From Vitrella brassicaformis (Eukaryota > Sar > Vitrellaceae): a DNA stretch of 34,030 bases. The position numbers and the translations under genes are program-made. Positions 9,501 to 20,479 of this stretch are shown here, piece by piece. The notes beneath the pieces were generated by a model. It made no database searches. It was given only the letters and a program-made list of their open reading frames with translations, and was not told the DNA's origin. Each line of letters starts with the position of its first letter. Position 1 is the stretch's first letter. The DNA is taken from positions 1-34,030 of the forward strand of contig CDMY01000610.1 of the NCBI GenBank assembly GCA_001179505.1, given 5' to 3'.

Positions 9501-10997
9501 GCCGCCAAAGGGATCGACTGACACACACAATGAACGAAAAAGTGAATGAATGCACACACAGGCGAGTCCTTCAGACACGTGTGTGGTGCCTGCCTGCCTG
9601 CCTCCCTCCCTCCCTGCCTCCATGTGCTAATACCACCATGCATCTTGTCTCCCTCCGTCTTGCTGCTGCCGATCGATCACTCACTGCATGAGCAGGGGCG
9701 ATGCCTGCCGATCATCGAAGGGCAAGGGAGGATTTACGGGTCGCTGCTCCTGGTAGGACACAGCTGACTGATAGTTGCCAGGGTTGTTGAGGAGGCATCC
9801 TGGGGGCAGCTTCAGCTCCTTGGTACGTACCTTGATGAAGCTGGGCATCCCCCCAAAGCGACAAACGACTGGTCACACCTGACAGACACCAACACGTGGA
9901 TGGATGGATGGATGGATGGCGCCAGAAAGACATGTGCACGCGTGTGTCGGTAAGTCGGCGCTCGTGCGGCTGGCTGACTGACCGTGGGAGCAGAGCGTCA
10001 GCGAGAGGAGATCGCCAACAGCCCCGTTCTCGATCATACTGAACGGTCCGCCCAGCATATGCATGCATGTGGATATATGGAAGGCTGTTGCTGGTATTCA
10101 TTCGTTCATTATATGCATCCATATACCTGCCGTTGTTTGGTGAGTGGGGCGGTCCAAGTCGACTGTGCCGCATGCGAGGCACCTTGGCCTCCAGCAACAC
10201 AGGTGTGTGCCAGGATCCATGTCGACCAAAGCGAAACTGAATGATGCACTGACAGATACACAGACACACACGTTGCTTCGGTGGATGGGTCGGTCGCTCG
10301 GTAAGTGGGCGGGGTGGGTCTGTTTCATCCTGTCCAACAACAGCTGCCGGTCCTGTGGCCTCGACACACACGGGATCTGCACACTACATACACAGTTGGC
10401 ATTGAGCCCATCCAGCATCGTAGAGTAATGACGTGTGAGTGCGGCTGAGTCTTCACACTTCTCAGCTCCCACCGAGATCTCGAATCTTGTCGTCCTTGTC
10501 GCGTAGAGTGTTGCTCTGCCTCTGCACAGACGGAGACATATGTGAAGGCATCTTAGTAAATGACACGCAAATCCCTCGCCTCCCTCCCTCACCCTTGTTA
10601 ACTTCGTGGTGCTTCCAGGTAGGCACCCATGTCGAGGGCAGGGACGGAAGCTCTTCTCTCCGGTACTTCGGGATATAAAACGTACGCAGCGATAGGGCTG
10701 CACACCATAAAAGAAAACAGAGAGGGACAGACATACGCTTTTTGAACAGACATTATGCCCGCTCTCACCTTTTACCGCCCCCCGTCTCCTCCTCATCTTC
10801 TTGGCCAACGACAGCAACAGGTCCTCGGTCGGCGCCCACACACACGATCTGCACACAACACACACAGACACACACACACACACACACATAGACATAGACA
10901 CAGATGCCATCTATCTTTTGTCTATCTCTTTGATGCACCCCTCCCTTCTCTGTAACGGATGATCGGTGTGTTCTTTCGTCTTGTTGGCCTCTCAAGC

Positions 10998-12873
10998 TTA
11001 CAAGACGCTCAGCTGGGTGTGTGGGGCTCCGCCGTGCACCTTGATGCCCTCCTGGATCCCCGAGACACTGTAGTGCTCAGCCCTACACAAACGTTTTAAT
11101 GTATGTGTGGTGGACGGACGTGCACGCCGCCCACAGACCGGACACGACAGACACAGCCGATCAATCAATGAAGCATAGCATTTCCATACTGTGGTCACTC
11201 GCCTCGCTGGCTCTCTCGTCGTGTGTGGGCCTGCCTGCCTGCCTGCCCGCCCGCCCCGCCCCACGTACGCAACGCACCGGTTGTGTTCCTCTTCTGTGGG
11301 TCTTCTGGCAGGGGTAGACTGGCAGAAACGCTGTCTGCACTCCGGCGGGTCTTCCGGACCCTTGAACGGCTCCTCCAGCACCAAGAACACCTGAGCGCAC
11401 ACACACACACGCACACACAGCCATATGAGTGTGTGTGCAGAGGTGGGGTGACTGAGTCAGTGGGTGGGTGGGTCACGTAACGTACCATGTCACGGTCGAC
11501 GTCGAGCCGTCCGCCGTTGCGTCGCCTCTCAAGCTCCTCTTCGTCGAGACAAAGAAACACACATAAGTGCAGCTGCAGGTTCGCACACTGCAGACACACA
11601 AAGAAAGAAAGAAAGAGATCCATCCATCCATCCATCCCGGTAGGCAGGTACATAGGCAGACAGGAAGATGACTGACCCCTGCTTCCACTGGTCGGAAGTC
11701 GTTGAACCGGGAAACGAGTTGCTGATGGGACACCAGCTCCCGCATCTTGGAGAATCCGTCAACTTGGGCGCCCTCGCCAGACCATGCTGACCAATGGATG
11801 GATGGATGGATGGATGGATGGAACGACACAACACAAGAAAGACGCACAGCACAGATAGATGTGGCCGGCCACTTCGCCCCTCCCCCCCTCTCTCTCACTG
11901 CCTGCCCTGCCCGTCAGTTTGGGTTACATACCCGGACTGCCGCTGCCTCGAGGTCTGCGGTGCTGCTGGCGTCGACCTGGAACACCGTCACCTTGAAGGA
12001 CCTCAACCGGTCGAGGTAACCGCTGAGGTCGTCCTTCGGATTGGGCTCGCCCGTCACGCGGCGCACGTCACCCCTTGTCGTACCTGCACACACGAATGAA
12101 TGGACGACGGCAGCAAGATGATTGATTGGGTAGTGGGGGTCGGCGGGCAGATGGATGGGCGTACGGATGAAGAGGGCGGCGAAGTTGGGCTTGTTGATGT
12201 CGGCCTCCATCACGCTGCCCTCGCGCTTCTCCACCGAAACCTGCACACACACACACACATGGATGACACGCCAACACAGATCAGATCGATCGCCGTTGCG
12301 TTGCCTCTGAACTCCTCTGCGCCTTGCGCAGGCATTTCATGACATCCTCTCGGGAGTTCTGAATGATGGGCATGTAGTAGATGTGCACTGACCCGTGTCG
12401 GGCGAGCTCCTCGAGCGCCTTGGAGGATGGACCCTCGCCCTCAATCTTGACGAAGACGTCGAAGGTGTCGGGTGTGTAGTAGATATCCACTGCGACCTCC
12501 CAGAATCCCTTGATGACCCCCCTGTCGAAGAATTGGGAAGGCCAGGCAGTCCATGACACGCTTTCGGGAGACCCAGAAGGACGGACTCTTGCCCTTTATC
12601 TTGAGAAAGGCGTCCAAGGTGTCGGGTAGGTGGTAGATGTGAACTTCGACCTCCCACCCCGTGATGACCTCGGCCTTGCCGAAGAACCCGCCTGAATTCG
12701 AAGTTCGCACAGAGCGTTGCTCATGCCGTTTTGCCAGGCCTGGCTCGTGCAGCTCCCGACGGATGGGAGTCGTCCTGCCTCTCATCCAACCCGCTGCTCA
12801 CCTTGCGATTGGCCACTCGCGCCCGGCGTCGTCTGCGACGCTCGCGGAGTGACGGCTGCTTGGTCGGAATCAT
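10998..12873 (-). CDS. Unrecognised multi-exon gene, 5' part of the duplicated locus
   Basis: The start is the ATG at 12873: exon 1 (12873-12802) encodes the basic peptide MIPTKQPSLRERRRRRRARV and ends at GTGAGC. Next come two tandem copies of a domain reading WEVEVHIYHLPDTLDAFLKI and WEVAVDIYYTPDTFDVFVKI; the second continues to SREDVMKCLRK. Then follow VSVEKREGSVMEADINKPNF, a segment ending GYLDRLRSFKVTVFQVDA, FSKMRELVSHQQLVSRFND, a Glu/Arg-rich exon (LDEEELERRRNGGRLDVDRD), VFLVLEEPFKGPEDPPECRQ and a last exon with AEHYSVSGIQEGIKVHGG and a stop at 10998. Phases agree from VSVEKREG to the end. The joins around the two repeats do not resolve cleanly. I do not recognise the family. The polybasic N-terminus could be a nuclear signal. 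It diverges from RFC3. Confidence 0.5.
11794..11821. repeat. (GGAT)n microsatellite
   Basis: Seven GGAT units in an intron of the minus-strand gene; the same tetranucleotide recurs at 9898-9919, 11618-11637, 28956-28980 and 29413-29434. On the sense strand here it is an ATCC tract before the 3' splice site. Confidence 0.85.
12300..12690 (-). repeat. Tandem duplicated coding domain (two unequal copies)
   Basis: Copy 1 (about 12690-12540) and copy 2 (about 12535-12320) align at protein level: FLKIKGKSPSFWVSRKRVMDCL against FVKIEGEGPSS, a 22-residue insert, then SREDVMKCL. Copy 1 therefore lacks about 22 residues (about 66 bp). The copies lie in different reading frames relative to one another, with no convincing intron between them. 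Confidence 0.7.
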
Positions 12874-13027
12874 CTTGAAGAGGGAGAGGGCGAGGGAAAA
12901 ACAAGGAGACGAAAAGGAATGATGGGAGACGATCGCAGCTAAGCTGGCGAGGGAGAAAAAGGGGGCTGGAGGAAGGAAGGAGAGGGAAATTCATTTCGAA
13001 CGACACCGCGAAGTTTCTCGCCGTCTC

Positions 13028-13037
13028 CGCGAGCTCG
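13028..13037. promoter_or_regulatory. CGCGAGCTCG element in the RFC3 divergent promoter
   Basis: Palindromic core GCGAGCTCG. On the minus strand it reads AGCTCGCGGAGACGG facing the gene that starts at 12873; on the plus strand AGCTCG lies 68 bases before the RFC3 ATG. It is the weakest plus-strand match in the set (AGCTCGAA). Confidence 0.4.
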
Positions 13038-13102
13038 AATTTCTCGACCGACCTGTGGTGATTTCCCCTGGTTTGTTTTGAGCATTTATTCATCCATTGG
13101 CC

Positions 13103-15279
13103 ATGTTGTGGGTTGACAAGTACCGGCCTCGCCAGCTGGACGAGCTGCACTGCCACCCTGGCGTGACAGATCTGCTGCGCAAACTCATGGACACGCGGGA
13201 CTTCCCACACATGATGCTATACGGGTGGGTGAGAACACGCACACGAATGAATGAATGCGCACACCATCGGTCTGCCTGCACGTGGCTGTTTGCGTGTGGT
13301 TGTCAGTCCGCCTGGCGCAGGCAAGAAGACTCGCATATCGGCGTTCCTCAGGGGTGTGTACGGCCAAGGAGCAGAGAAGGTACCAGCAATGCATTCGGCC
13401 ATGGGACACACGCATCGCATGAGCCGGTCCATCCACCTCGTGCGTGGTATCCGTTCAGATGAAGGTCTCCACACGTTCGTTCAAGGTGAGAGGAGGAGAA
13501 GGGAGGGAGGGTGTGTTTGGGTCTGTCTGCATCTGCGACTCTGCGCGTACATGGTTGTGTGGTTGCTAGATTCCCCCCAGCAACAGCACGACTGTCGAGT
13601 GCCAGGTCCTCGACAGCCCATACCACATAGAAGGTATTGATGCGTGTGTGGGTGTGCGCATCCACATGCGGCGCATGACGCACGTGTGGATGTTCTGTGT
13701 CAGTGTCGCCTGCTGATGTGGGTACGGGCAGCCGCGACACGGCCATAGTGCAGATCCTCGTCAAGGAGACTGCATCCGCGCTCCAGCCAGCCATGGGCGA
13801 CAAACACGTCTCATTCAAAGGTGCGTGAAGGTGTATGCCCACACACAAATGCACGTATACTGACCTGTGCATACAATATTGGCACATGAATGTGTCCTCC
13901 GTGCATGTGTGTGTGTGTGTGTGTGTCGTGTCTTGTGGTTTCATTTCATCGCTTGTCAGTTGTGGTGATCAACGAGGTGGATCGTCTGAGTCATCAGGCG
14001 CAGGCCGCCCTCCGCCGCACTATGGAGAAGTATGTCGGGGCATGCAGAATCATCATGACGGCTAACAACTTCGCCAAAGTGGGCAACGAGGGGACGCCGC
14101 TCAGGGCCACGTGTATGTGCATGTCTTCGTATACCTGTGTGTGTGTGTGTGTATGTGTGTGCAGGTGTTGCCGCCGATCCGTAGTCGTTGTCTGTGCATC
14201 AGAGTGCCGTCGCCCACCAACCAGGAGGTACGCACATACACATACAGATATAGACACACAGGTGTGCAAGCAATGATTGCACACATGCCATGCACTCATC
14301 CATGTCTGTTGGATGGACAGATCCGCGAGGTGATGCATCAAATCGCTGTCAACGAAAACATCACCGTGAGTGAGCCGCCAAACGGATGGAATCAAAACCG
14401 CCGACGCAACGCACGACATGTGTGTGTGTGTGTGTGTGTGTGTGTCGGTGTATTGGGCAGGTGCCTGACGATTTGGTGGATCGCATCATCGCCGCCTCGG
14501 GCCGCGACCTGCGCCGTGCACTCCTCATGTTGGAAACGGCCAAAATCAAGCAGTGAGTACCGCCCAGACCACACGCAGTGACCCCACACACACATGCGCT
14601 CCGCTGGGCATGTTTGCCTGCATTTATGTGCACGGCGCAGCTATCCGTTCAAGGCGAACCAGAAGCCGCCGTTGGTCGCTTGGGAGGAGTTCCTCGAGAA
14701 AGAGATCTGCGACACAATTATGAAGAACCAGACGCCAAAGGGGTATGTGCCACACTGCACACGACGGCACCACAGATACACACAGGCGGCATCTCATCTG
14801 TGCGCGTGTGCATGTGGATGTTTGTCTGTCAGCGTCATAGCTGTTCGGTCCAAGTACTACGACCTGATGGGCTGCATGATCCCTGCAGATGTCATACTCA
14901 AGGTGCGCACGCTGGCTGAGTCACCGACACAACACACCCACACAAGGACGCAGACGCATCGGTCCTTCTGTTTGTGTCATTCAGACGTTGGTCAAGATGC
15001 TGCTCAAGAAAGTCAGCGGCGACACCCTCAAATCCAAAATCGTCACTTTCGCTGCCTCATTCGTAAGCAAAGACGCCATCACACCATGCACACACTCGCC
15101 AAACACATGTCTGCACGGCTCTTCTGTCTGTATCTTGTCAGGAGCACACGATGCGTTTGGGTGCGAAGGAGATATTCCACCTGGAGGCCTTCACTGCCAA
15201 CGTCATGAGCGCCATAAAGCAGGCCAACACATCGCAGCAGCAGGGAGGCAGAGCCCCCAGCCCCTCTGGCGGATCGTGA
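13103..15279 (+). CDS. RFC3: Replication factor C subunit 3 (RFC3; yeast Rfc5 orthologue)
   Basis: Small AAA+ subunit of the RFC clamp loader, which opens PCNA and loads it at primer-template junctions in the nucleus. Thirteen exons whose lengths sum to 1110 nt give 369 aa, close to human RFC3 (356 aa). Start [15 protein letters not shown] is the conserved N-terminus. Walker A is [11 protein letters not shown], split after the first Gly codon by intron 1; the Walker B region is [11 protein letters not shown], followed by [10 protein letters not shown]; the arginine-finger region is VLPPIRSRC. Then come [26 protein letters not shown] and the C-terminal collar helices with [14 protein letters not shown]. 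Exon 3 (13459-13485) is a 27-nt microexon. A short Gln/Gly/Pro/Ser tail ([14 protein letters not shown]) ends the protein. Introns carry long TG tracts. It diverges from the unrecognised gene at 12873 and converges on the NOA1-like gene. Confidence 0.95.
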
Positions 15280-15615
15280 GTGAGTCGAGTGGTTGGTGCA
15301 CACGAGCTAGCTGAGTAGCGAGCGGGTCGCTGGTAGACAGACACTATTGCCGGCGGGTGGGTGACGTGTGTGTAGATTAGATCATTCCTTACCGAGTGGG
15401 CGCCCCCCGACCTAGTGCATTCATTCATTGGTGTGTGTGAGGACGTCTGTCTGTAAATACGCTAACTGACGACGCCCTTCTGGTCGATGCAATGCAATCG
15501 ATTCATTCAGCCTTTCCCTGGCAGAGCAAAACGAACGTGTCTCATTCATCCATCGCCACCCACCCACCCATTGCCGCACTGCCCTGTACAGTCACTCCAT
15601 TCACCACACATCAAA
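15280..15615. other. Convergent intergenic spacer
   Basis: Between the RFC3 stop (15279) and the NOA1-like stop (15616). It should contain both 3' UTRs. I see no further gene, RNA or notable hairpin. Confidence 0.6.
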
Positions 15616-18600
15616 TCACCTGCCGTCAGCCACCAGCTCAGCCACGTGCACATCGTCCTCCTCAGGCGGCACAATGCGCTGCATGGACGCCGCACGGTCA
15701 GCTGCTGCCTCGTCAGCTGCCGCCGACTCCTCCCCGTCTCTGCTCGTATCCTCGGCATCATTTGCCACCTCCCCGCCCTCTTCGCCCGCCAGCTCGGCCT
15801 CCAGCTGCTCACAGAGAGCAGCTGCACATACACAGGATGCGCAGAATACACAGAATTCACACAATGCACGCAGACACGAAAGAAGCCACTCTGTGCGTAT
15901 GACTGTCACTCACCTTCTTGTTCGGGGTCCACGAGTGGCCCCTCCCTCGTGTTGGTGTCTTGAGGTGGGTTGATCCGCCCCTCCTCCACACGCTCCCTCT
16001 CCTCGATAAGCTCTTTGCGCCGCTCGGCGTCCCGCACCGCCTGAACCATGGCACGCTTCTTGCGGTTGATGCGCTGTGAGCGGCCCCTGGGGCACTGAAG
16101 GGAGAACTCTGTCACGCCCAGCCGCCGCATCTCGAAGGGCAACATCGCTGGGCGCCTGACGCGCACACACACACAGGCACACACACAGGCACACACACAG
16201 AGAGAGAGAGGTGTCCNNNNNNNNNNNNNNNNNNNNNNNNNNNNNNNNNNNNNNNNNNNNNNNNNNNNNNNNNNNNNNNNNNNNNNNNNNNNNNNNNNNN
16301 NNNNNNNNNNNNNNNNNNNNNNNNNNNNNNNNNNNNNNNNNNNNNNNNNNNNNNNNNNNNNNNNNNNNNNNNNNNNNNNNNNNNNNNNNNNNNNNNNNNN
16401 NNNNNNNNNNNNNNNNNNNNNNNNNNNNNNNNNNNNNNNNNNNNNNNNNNNNNNNNNNNNNNNNNNNNNNNNNNNNNNNNNNNNNNNNNNNNNNNNNNNN
16501 NNNNNNNNNNNNNNNNGGGGGGGGGGGGGTGGGGGTCAGGCGCATGTGAGGGCACCTGAAGACTTTGACGCCTTTCGGCACCCAGACGTCGAATACTTTC
16601 TTGCCGTCGCCCGCAATGCTGATCCAGCCTAGCCCAGATATCACAATGTCGTCCCACGCTCGAAAAGTGCCGCCGAACACCTCCACACTGACACGGCACA
16701 CACACAGAGAGAGATGAGAGCAAGCGTGATACTTTATGCATTCGTGTATGTGTGTGTGTATGTCTGTAGAGTGACTGACCGGTGTCTGACGAAGGGCTGT
16801 ATGCTCTCGAAGTCTTCCCGGAGGTGCGGCGGATACAGAAACGTCGCCGCCTGCACACACACCCATACGCAGACAGATCACACACATCACAGATACACAC
16901 ACATCGACATAATGCCGTCCCGTACCTTTCTCTGCAGCAGGTGTGCGGCCTTGACGGTTTGTGTGATGTGGAGCGTCACGCCATAGGACGCAAATACGGT
17001 CGTGAAGCAGAAGTCGCCGCTCACGAAATCCAACCGACACAACGCACCTGCACATTTACACACCCACACTCGTGCATGCGATGCGCATGGATGTGTATGC
17101 GTGTGTGGTTGTGTGCACTATCGTACCCAGCAGCAGAGTCGCCCCCTCCTTGAGTTTGTACGTGACGGGGTATAGCCTCCGTCGCGGCACTATCGAGTAC
17201 AGATCCTCACCGCGAGACAACAGCCGGGTCACCTGCACGCACACAATGAGCACATCTTTCTCCATCTCTTTGTGTGTCGGGCGTTCCTGTCCTTACCTGT
17301 GTTTCTGAGGGCACGCCCGGCGTGTCGATGATTTTGAGCCCCTTGCCCAGACCAAAGGAGACGAAATGAAGCGTGGTGCCTGACAGACCCACCCATCCGA
17401 CACACACAAGTACGGACGCGACCCATGGTTGAGTGATTGATCGACCAGGTCGGTGTATGGCATACCAGGTACTGCGGATCGCGTGACGCCCCCGACGCCC
17501 CGCTTCATGTCAGTCGTGCCCAGGTGTCTGCAGATGGACGGATGCACACACTCACACTCAGGAGCGTGTGTGTATGCTCGAGGTGCGTACTTGTATTGGA
17601 TGAACTTGAGGAAGCGGTTGACGAACGTTGACTTGCCCGCATTCACCCTGCAGACATGAACGCACCCCCTCCGTGATGATGCCCTCCGTGTGGCCAGGCC
17701 GTGTGGGCATGACAATCTGTGCCTACCTGCCGACACAGTATATCCACTTGGGGTCTTTGGGGTCGAGATGGGCACTCAGACGATCCTCCAGCGTGTCGAA
17801 TCCATAACCTATCCTTATACACACACGTCAGTATCAAGGATGTGGTTGTGGTGTTGTCTTGTGTGGTTCCCACCGACCGACCCATCGACCGACCTGTGGC
17901 CGATGAGACGAGCATGACGTCATGTGTGGAGACGTTCTTGATCTGACGCACCATCTGACGCACCCACTGCTTCACACTGCATCCATCCACACACACACAC
18001 ACACACATCTATCGGCACATGGCGTGGGTGTGATGTATGTGTTTGGTGTGCATGCCTGTTGAGGTCTGCCCTGTACGGGAGCAGGTCGACTTTGTTGATG
18101 ACCCACAGCACCTGCAGCTGTTTATTGCGGCACGCCTGGTACAGCTCAGGCACCACACTGACCATCCATCCATCCACACAGACACAGACAGGAAAAGACG
18201 GCATGATCAGTGTGTACATACGGCCACCTTTGTATGTGTGTGTAGGGATTCATTTGCCTGCCTGCTTTCAATGTCGAGTATGTCGATGATGTTGAGCACC
18301 AGCGAGTCGTGCTTGATGCGCTTCACAACCTGCACACACAAACACGCGGATACCCGCACACAGTGAAGTTGTCTACACATATGGGTCTGTGTGTTGCTGG
18401 CTGGTTGGCTGACTGAGTGACCTTTTCGATGAGTTGGTGCGGGTGTATGTACGGCAGCCCGCCCTTCATCCGATAGAAACCCAAACCTGCACACAATACA
18501 CACACATGCGAAACGAGTATACACAAGGCAAGCCTATGGATGGATGGCATTTCACCCATTGACTATGCACAGATCTACGGAGGGCATCTCACCCAGCACA

Positions 18601-19515
18601 GCACACCCGCTCACCCAGTGCGAGTTGTGGTTGTTCGAGTATGTGGTACTGCTGCAGCCGATAGCACCGGCGGCACAGCAACAGGTGCGTCTTGACGCGA
18701 TCAGACGGGCTGTCACGCTGCACGAAACACACGCAGGTGCATAGCCATTCACATGCACCTTATGTCTGTGTCGTGTGTGCGCATGCCTTTTCCACGGGCA
18801 CTCCGTCTGGCACGAAGTCCACCGGCTCGCCCCGCAGACGAGGGTATTGCTTCACACGACCACCTGCGTTCACGCAGACACACACACACACACACACACA
18901 TGACGTGGGCACGCTGCCCATTGATGCGATGCATTGGTGCATCCCTGTGGCCTCCACCCACCTGAGAACTGCATGAACTTGTGTTTGTGGACGTATCCCT
19001 CGTTGGTCGGGTCGGTCGTCTGAAAGGCCGCGCCGCACCCAACACAACGACGGGGGGCACGGGGGTTCTCCTGAAGCACAAGCAGACGCAACGCACAAAA
19101 CAAACAATCACACACGAATGCCATGCTGATCCAATGCGTATACTCAGGCGTGTGCCACCTCGTGTGGGTCAGGCACGATGCCCGGCACTCCCTCGTTCTC
19201 CAGCCCATCGCCACACACATCTCGCATGTAGAAACTCTCGTCGAAGTCCATGTCCAACCGCCCGTCGTCATCTGGCAATGCTGACGCGAACGCTGCCGCA
19301 CCTTGCGTGTCCGTGTGCTGCTCCTGCTCCTGCAAGTGCGGCAGATGGTCGTGAAGGCTGGCATGCGGATGCTGGTGCTGCTGTTGTTGCTGTGTGTGCG
19401 CCTGAGTGCTGTTGAAGCGCTGCGCCCGGATGAACGGGGGAGGAGGGGCAGGGCGGGCAAATGTGCTGAGGGCTGTTCGTGACGCTGCGATGAGTCGCCG
19501 CGGCTGGGGAGGCAT
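15616..19515 (-). CDS. NOA1: NOA1/YqeH-type circularly permuted GTPase, organelle-targeted
   Basis: The family assists small-subunit ribosome assembly in bacteria, mitochondria and plastids. About 18 exons. The start at 19515 gives MPPQPRRLIAASRTALSTFA, an Arg/Ser/Ala-rich targeting peptide (an in-frame ATG at 19536 adds seven residues). Zinc-knuckle cysteines are RCVGCGAAFQT and CRRCYRLQQY. The permuted G motifs run G4 (WVINKVDLLPYR), G5 (MLVSSATG), G1 (YCVGRVNAGKSTFVN), G2 region (VGGVTRSAVPGTT), G3 (KIIDTPGVPS), followed by a C-terminal domain with WDDIVISGLGWISI. After the gap comes a charged helix (RKKRAMVQAVRDAERRKELI) and an acidic tail (EDDVHVAELVADGR). Three introns use GC donors (18786, 18061, 18055 on the plus scale). 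The exon set is otherwise complete. Mitochondrion versus plastid cannot be decided here. Confidence 0.88.
16217..16516. other. Assembly gap (300 N)
   Basis: Exactly 300 N, probably a gap of estimated or placeholder size. It is bordered on the left by a CA/GA microsatellite and on the right by 13 G at 16517-16529. It falls inside the intron joining KGVKVF to RRPAMLPFEMRR of the NOA1-like gene. The splice-compatible frames on both sides suggest no coding exon is necessarily lost, but a small exon could hide here. Confidence 0.97.
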
Positions 19516-19615
19516 GCTATGGCTGCGGCTGATCACTTCAATGACTCAAGGGATGGATAGATCTATCACATTTCCGATAATAGATGAGGTTCCTCCTCTT
19601 TCTGCTTTCCTCTCC

Positions 19616-19623
19616 TGCGAGCT
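19616..19623 (-). promoter_or_regulatory. AGCTCGCA element upstream of the NOA1-like gene
   Basis: On the minus strand AGCTCGCAGGAGAGG lies 101 bases before the NOA1-like ATG (19515). No exact copy faces the divergent plus-strand gene at 19795; the nearest is a loose match around 19754. Confidence 0.45.
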
Positions 19624-19794
19624 TTTATGCCTGGGGGTGCAAGCAGAAGGGTGCAGATCTCTCCTCGCAGTGGCGTGAGGTTGCGGTTGTTCATCCTTTT
19701 CGCTTCTATCCGATGAACCCTTTCCCCGCCAGACCACATTCGCCTTGAGAACCAGCTCCCTTTCGTCGCATTTCGCCTTTCCCCGCTCTCCCGA

Positions 19795-20440
19795 ATGGCG
19801 TGTTGCAACTGGCTCATGTTCATCTTCATCGGCACTTTGTCCCTTGGCTTGTGTGGGTCTTTGACCCCCGGCTTGTCTGACTGGAGGCCTGACCGACTGA
19901 CTGCCGATCAGTCCATTGCATTGAAGACGGCTTTGAGCATGTTCTACGCCTCCCAGAAGCGGCTGTTCTCCAGCGCTGTGGGCATCGCCCTAGATGGAGC
20001 CGACCCTTTTCGGCTGTTCCTGTTCAGCGACCCTCTCTTTGCCTTCTTGGCCAACGAAGCCATAGCAACGGAGGAGCTGGAGAAATATTCAGTGAGCGAG
20101 ATCCGTGGCTACACCGACCGCCTCATCGGGGCGGTTGCGACCTCCACCGACCGCAGGCGGCAGTGGGCGGCTACGTACCTTTTGGGCTTCCTGTTCCACC
20201 TCAGAGAGTCCTGCCCATCGTGCCTTGATGATCGGGAAGCGTATGGCCCAACTTTTGAGGCGGTGGTGGGCCAGCTGGTGACGGAGAAGGGGCAAAGGGC
20301 CCTCAAGGTGTTGGCTGGCCTTTTGCAAGACAGACCAGCCACGTGGATAGCAGATGTCGAGCTCGCCCTACAGACTCCCTATTGGCTAGCAAGTCGGGCG
20401 CAACACGCAGACGACTGGTACATATATGTATTAATGTGTG

Positions 20441-20479
<39 letters not shown>

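Larger units (their letters stand above)
8740..10990 (-). pseudogene. Unrecognised exon cluster with duplicated exons, upstream of the kinase relic
   Basis: Several good exon candidates with GT-AG borders run leftward: SCVWAPTEDLLLSLAKKM (about 10845-10766), ALSLRTFYIPKYRREELP (about 10690-10600), RQSNTLRDKDDKIRDLG (about 10520-10470), CVSRPQDRQLLLDRMKQ (about 10375-10330), FSMIENGAVGDLLSLTL (about 10035-9985), CRFGGMPSFIKVRTKELKL and on to PPLPFDDRQASPLLM (about 9880-9690), two copies of a DLRGSPGDLCIVPKHFV exon (about 9520-9400 and 9325-9110), and SCMLKMPFIHRNKPKPCL (about 8950-8895). They lead into the kinase block. I could not make one continuous frame through all junctions, and some exons are copies of others, so this is either a decayed gene or a gene with alternative exons. 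It could also be the 3' part of the gene starting at 12873, since a GTAAGC donor overlaps that gene's apparent stop at 10998. No function assigned. Confidence 0.45.

Noticed and set aside
10098-10910. Single 270-codon minus-strand open frame
   Set aside because: It runs through TG-repeat introns (CVCVCV runs) and intron-like junctions; smaller exons fit better, although the piece RFEISVGAEKCEDSAALTRH is protein-like and might be a true alternative exon.
15546-15973. Plus-strand Ser/Pro-rich open frames near 15.7 kb
   Set aside because: Antisense to the acidic last exon of the NOA1-like gene.
16112-16900. Long open frames crossing the N gap
   Set aside because: They are open only because N codons are not stops; the real exons are the NOA1-like ones on either side.
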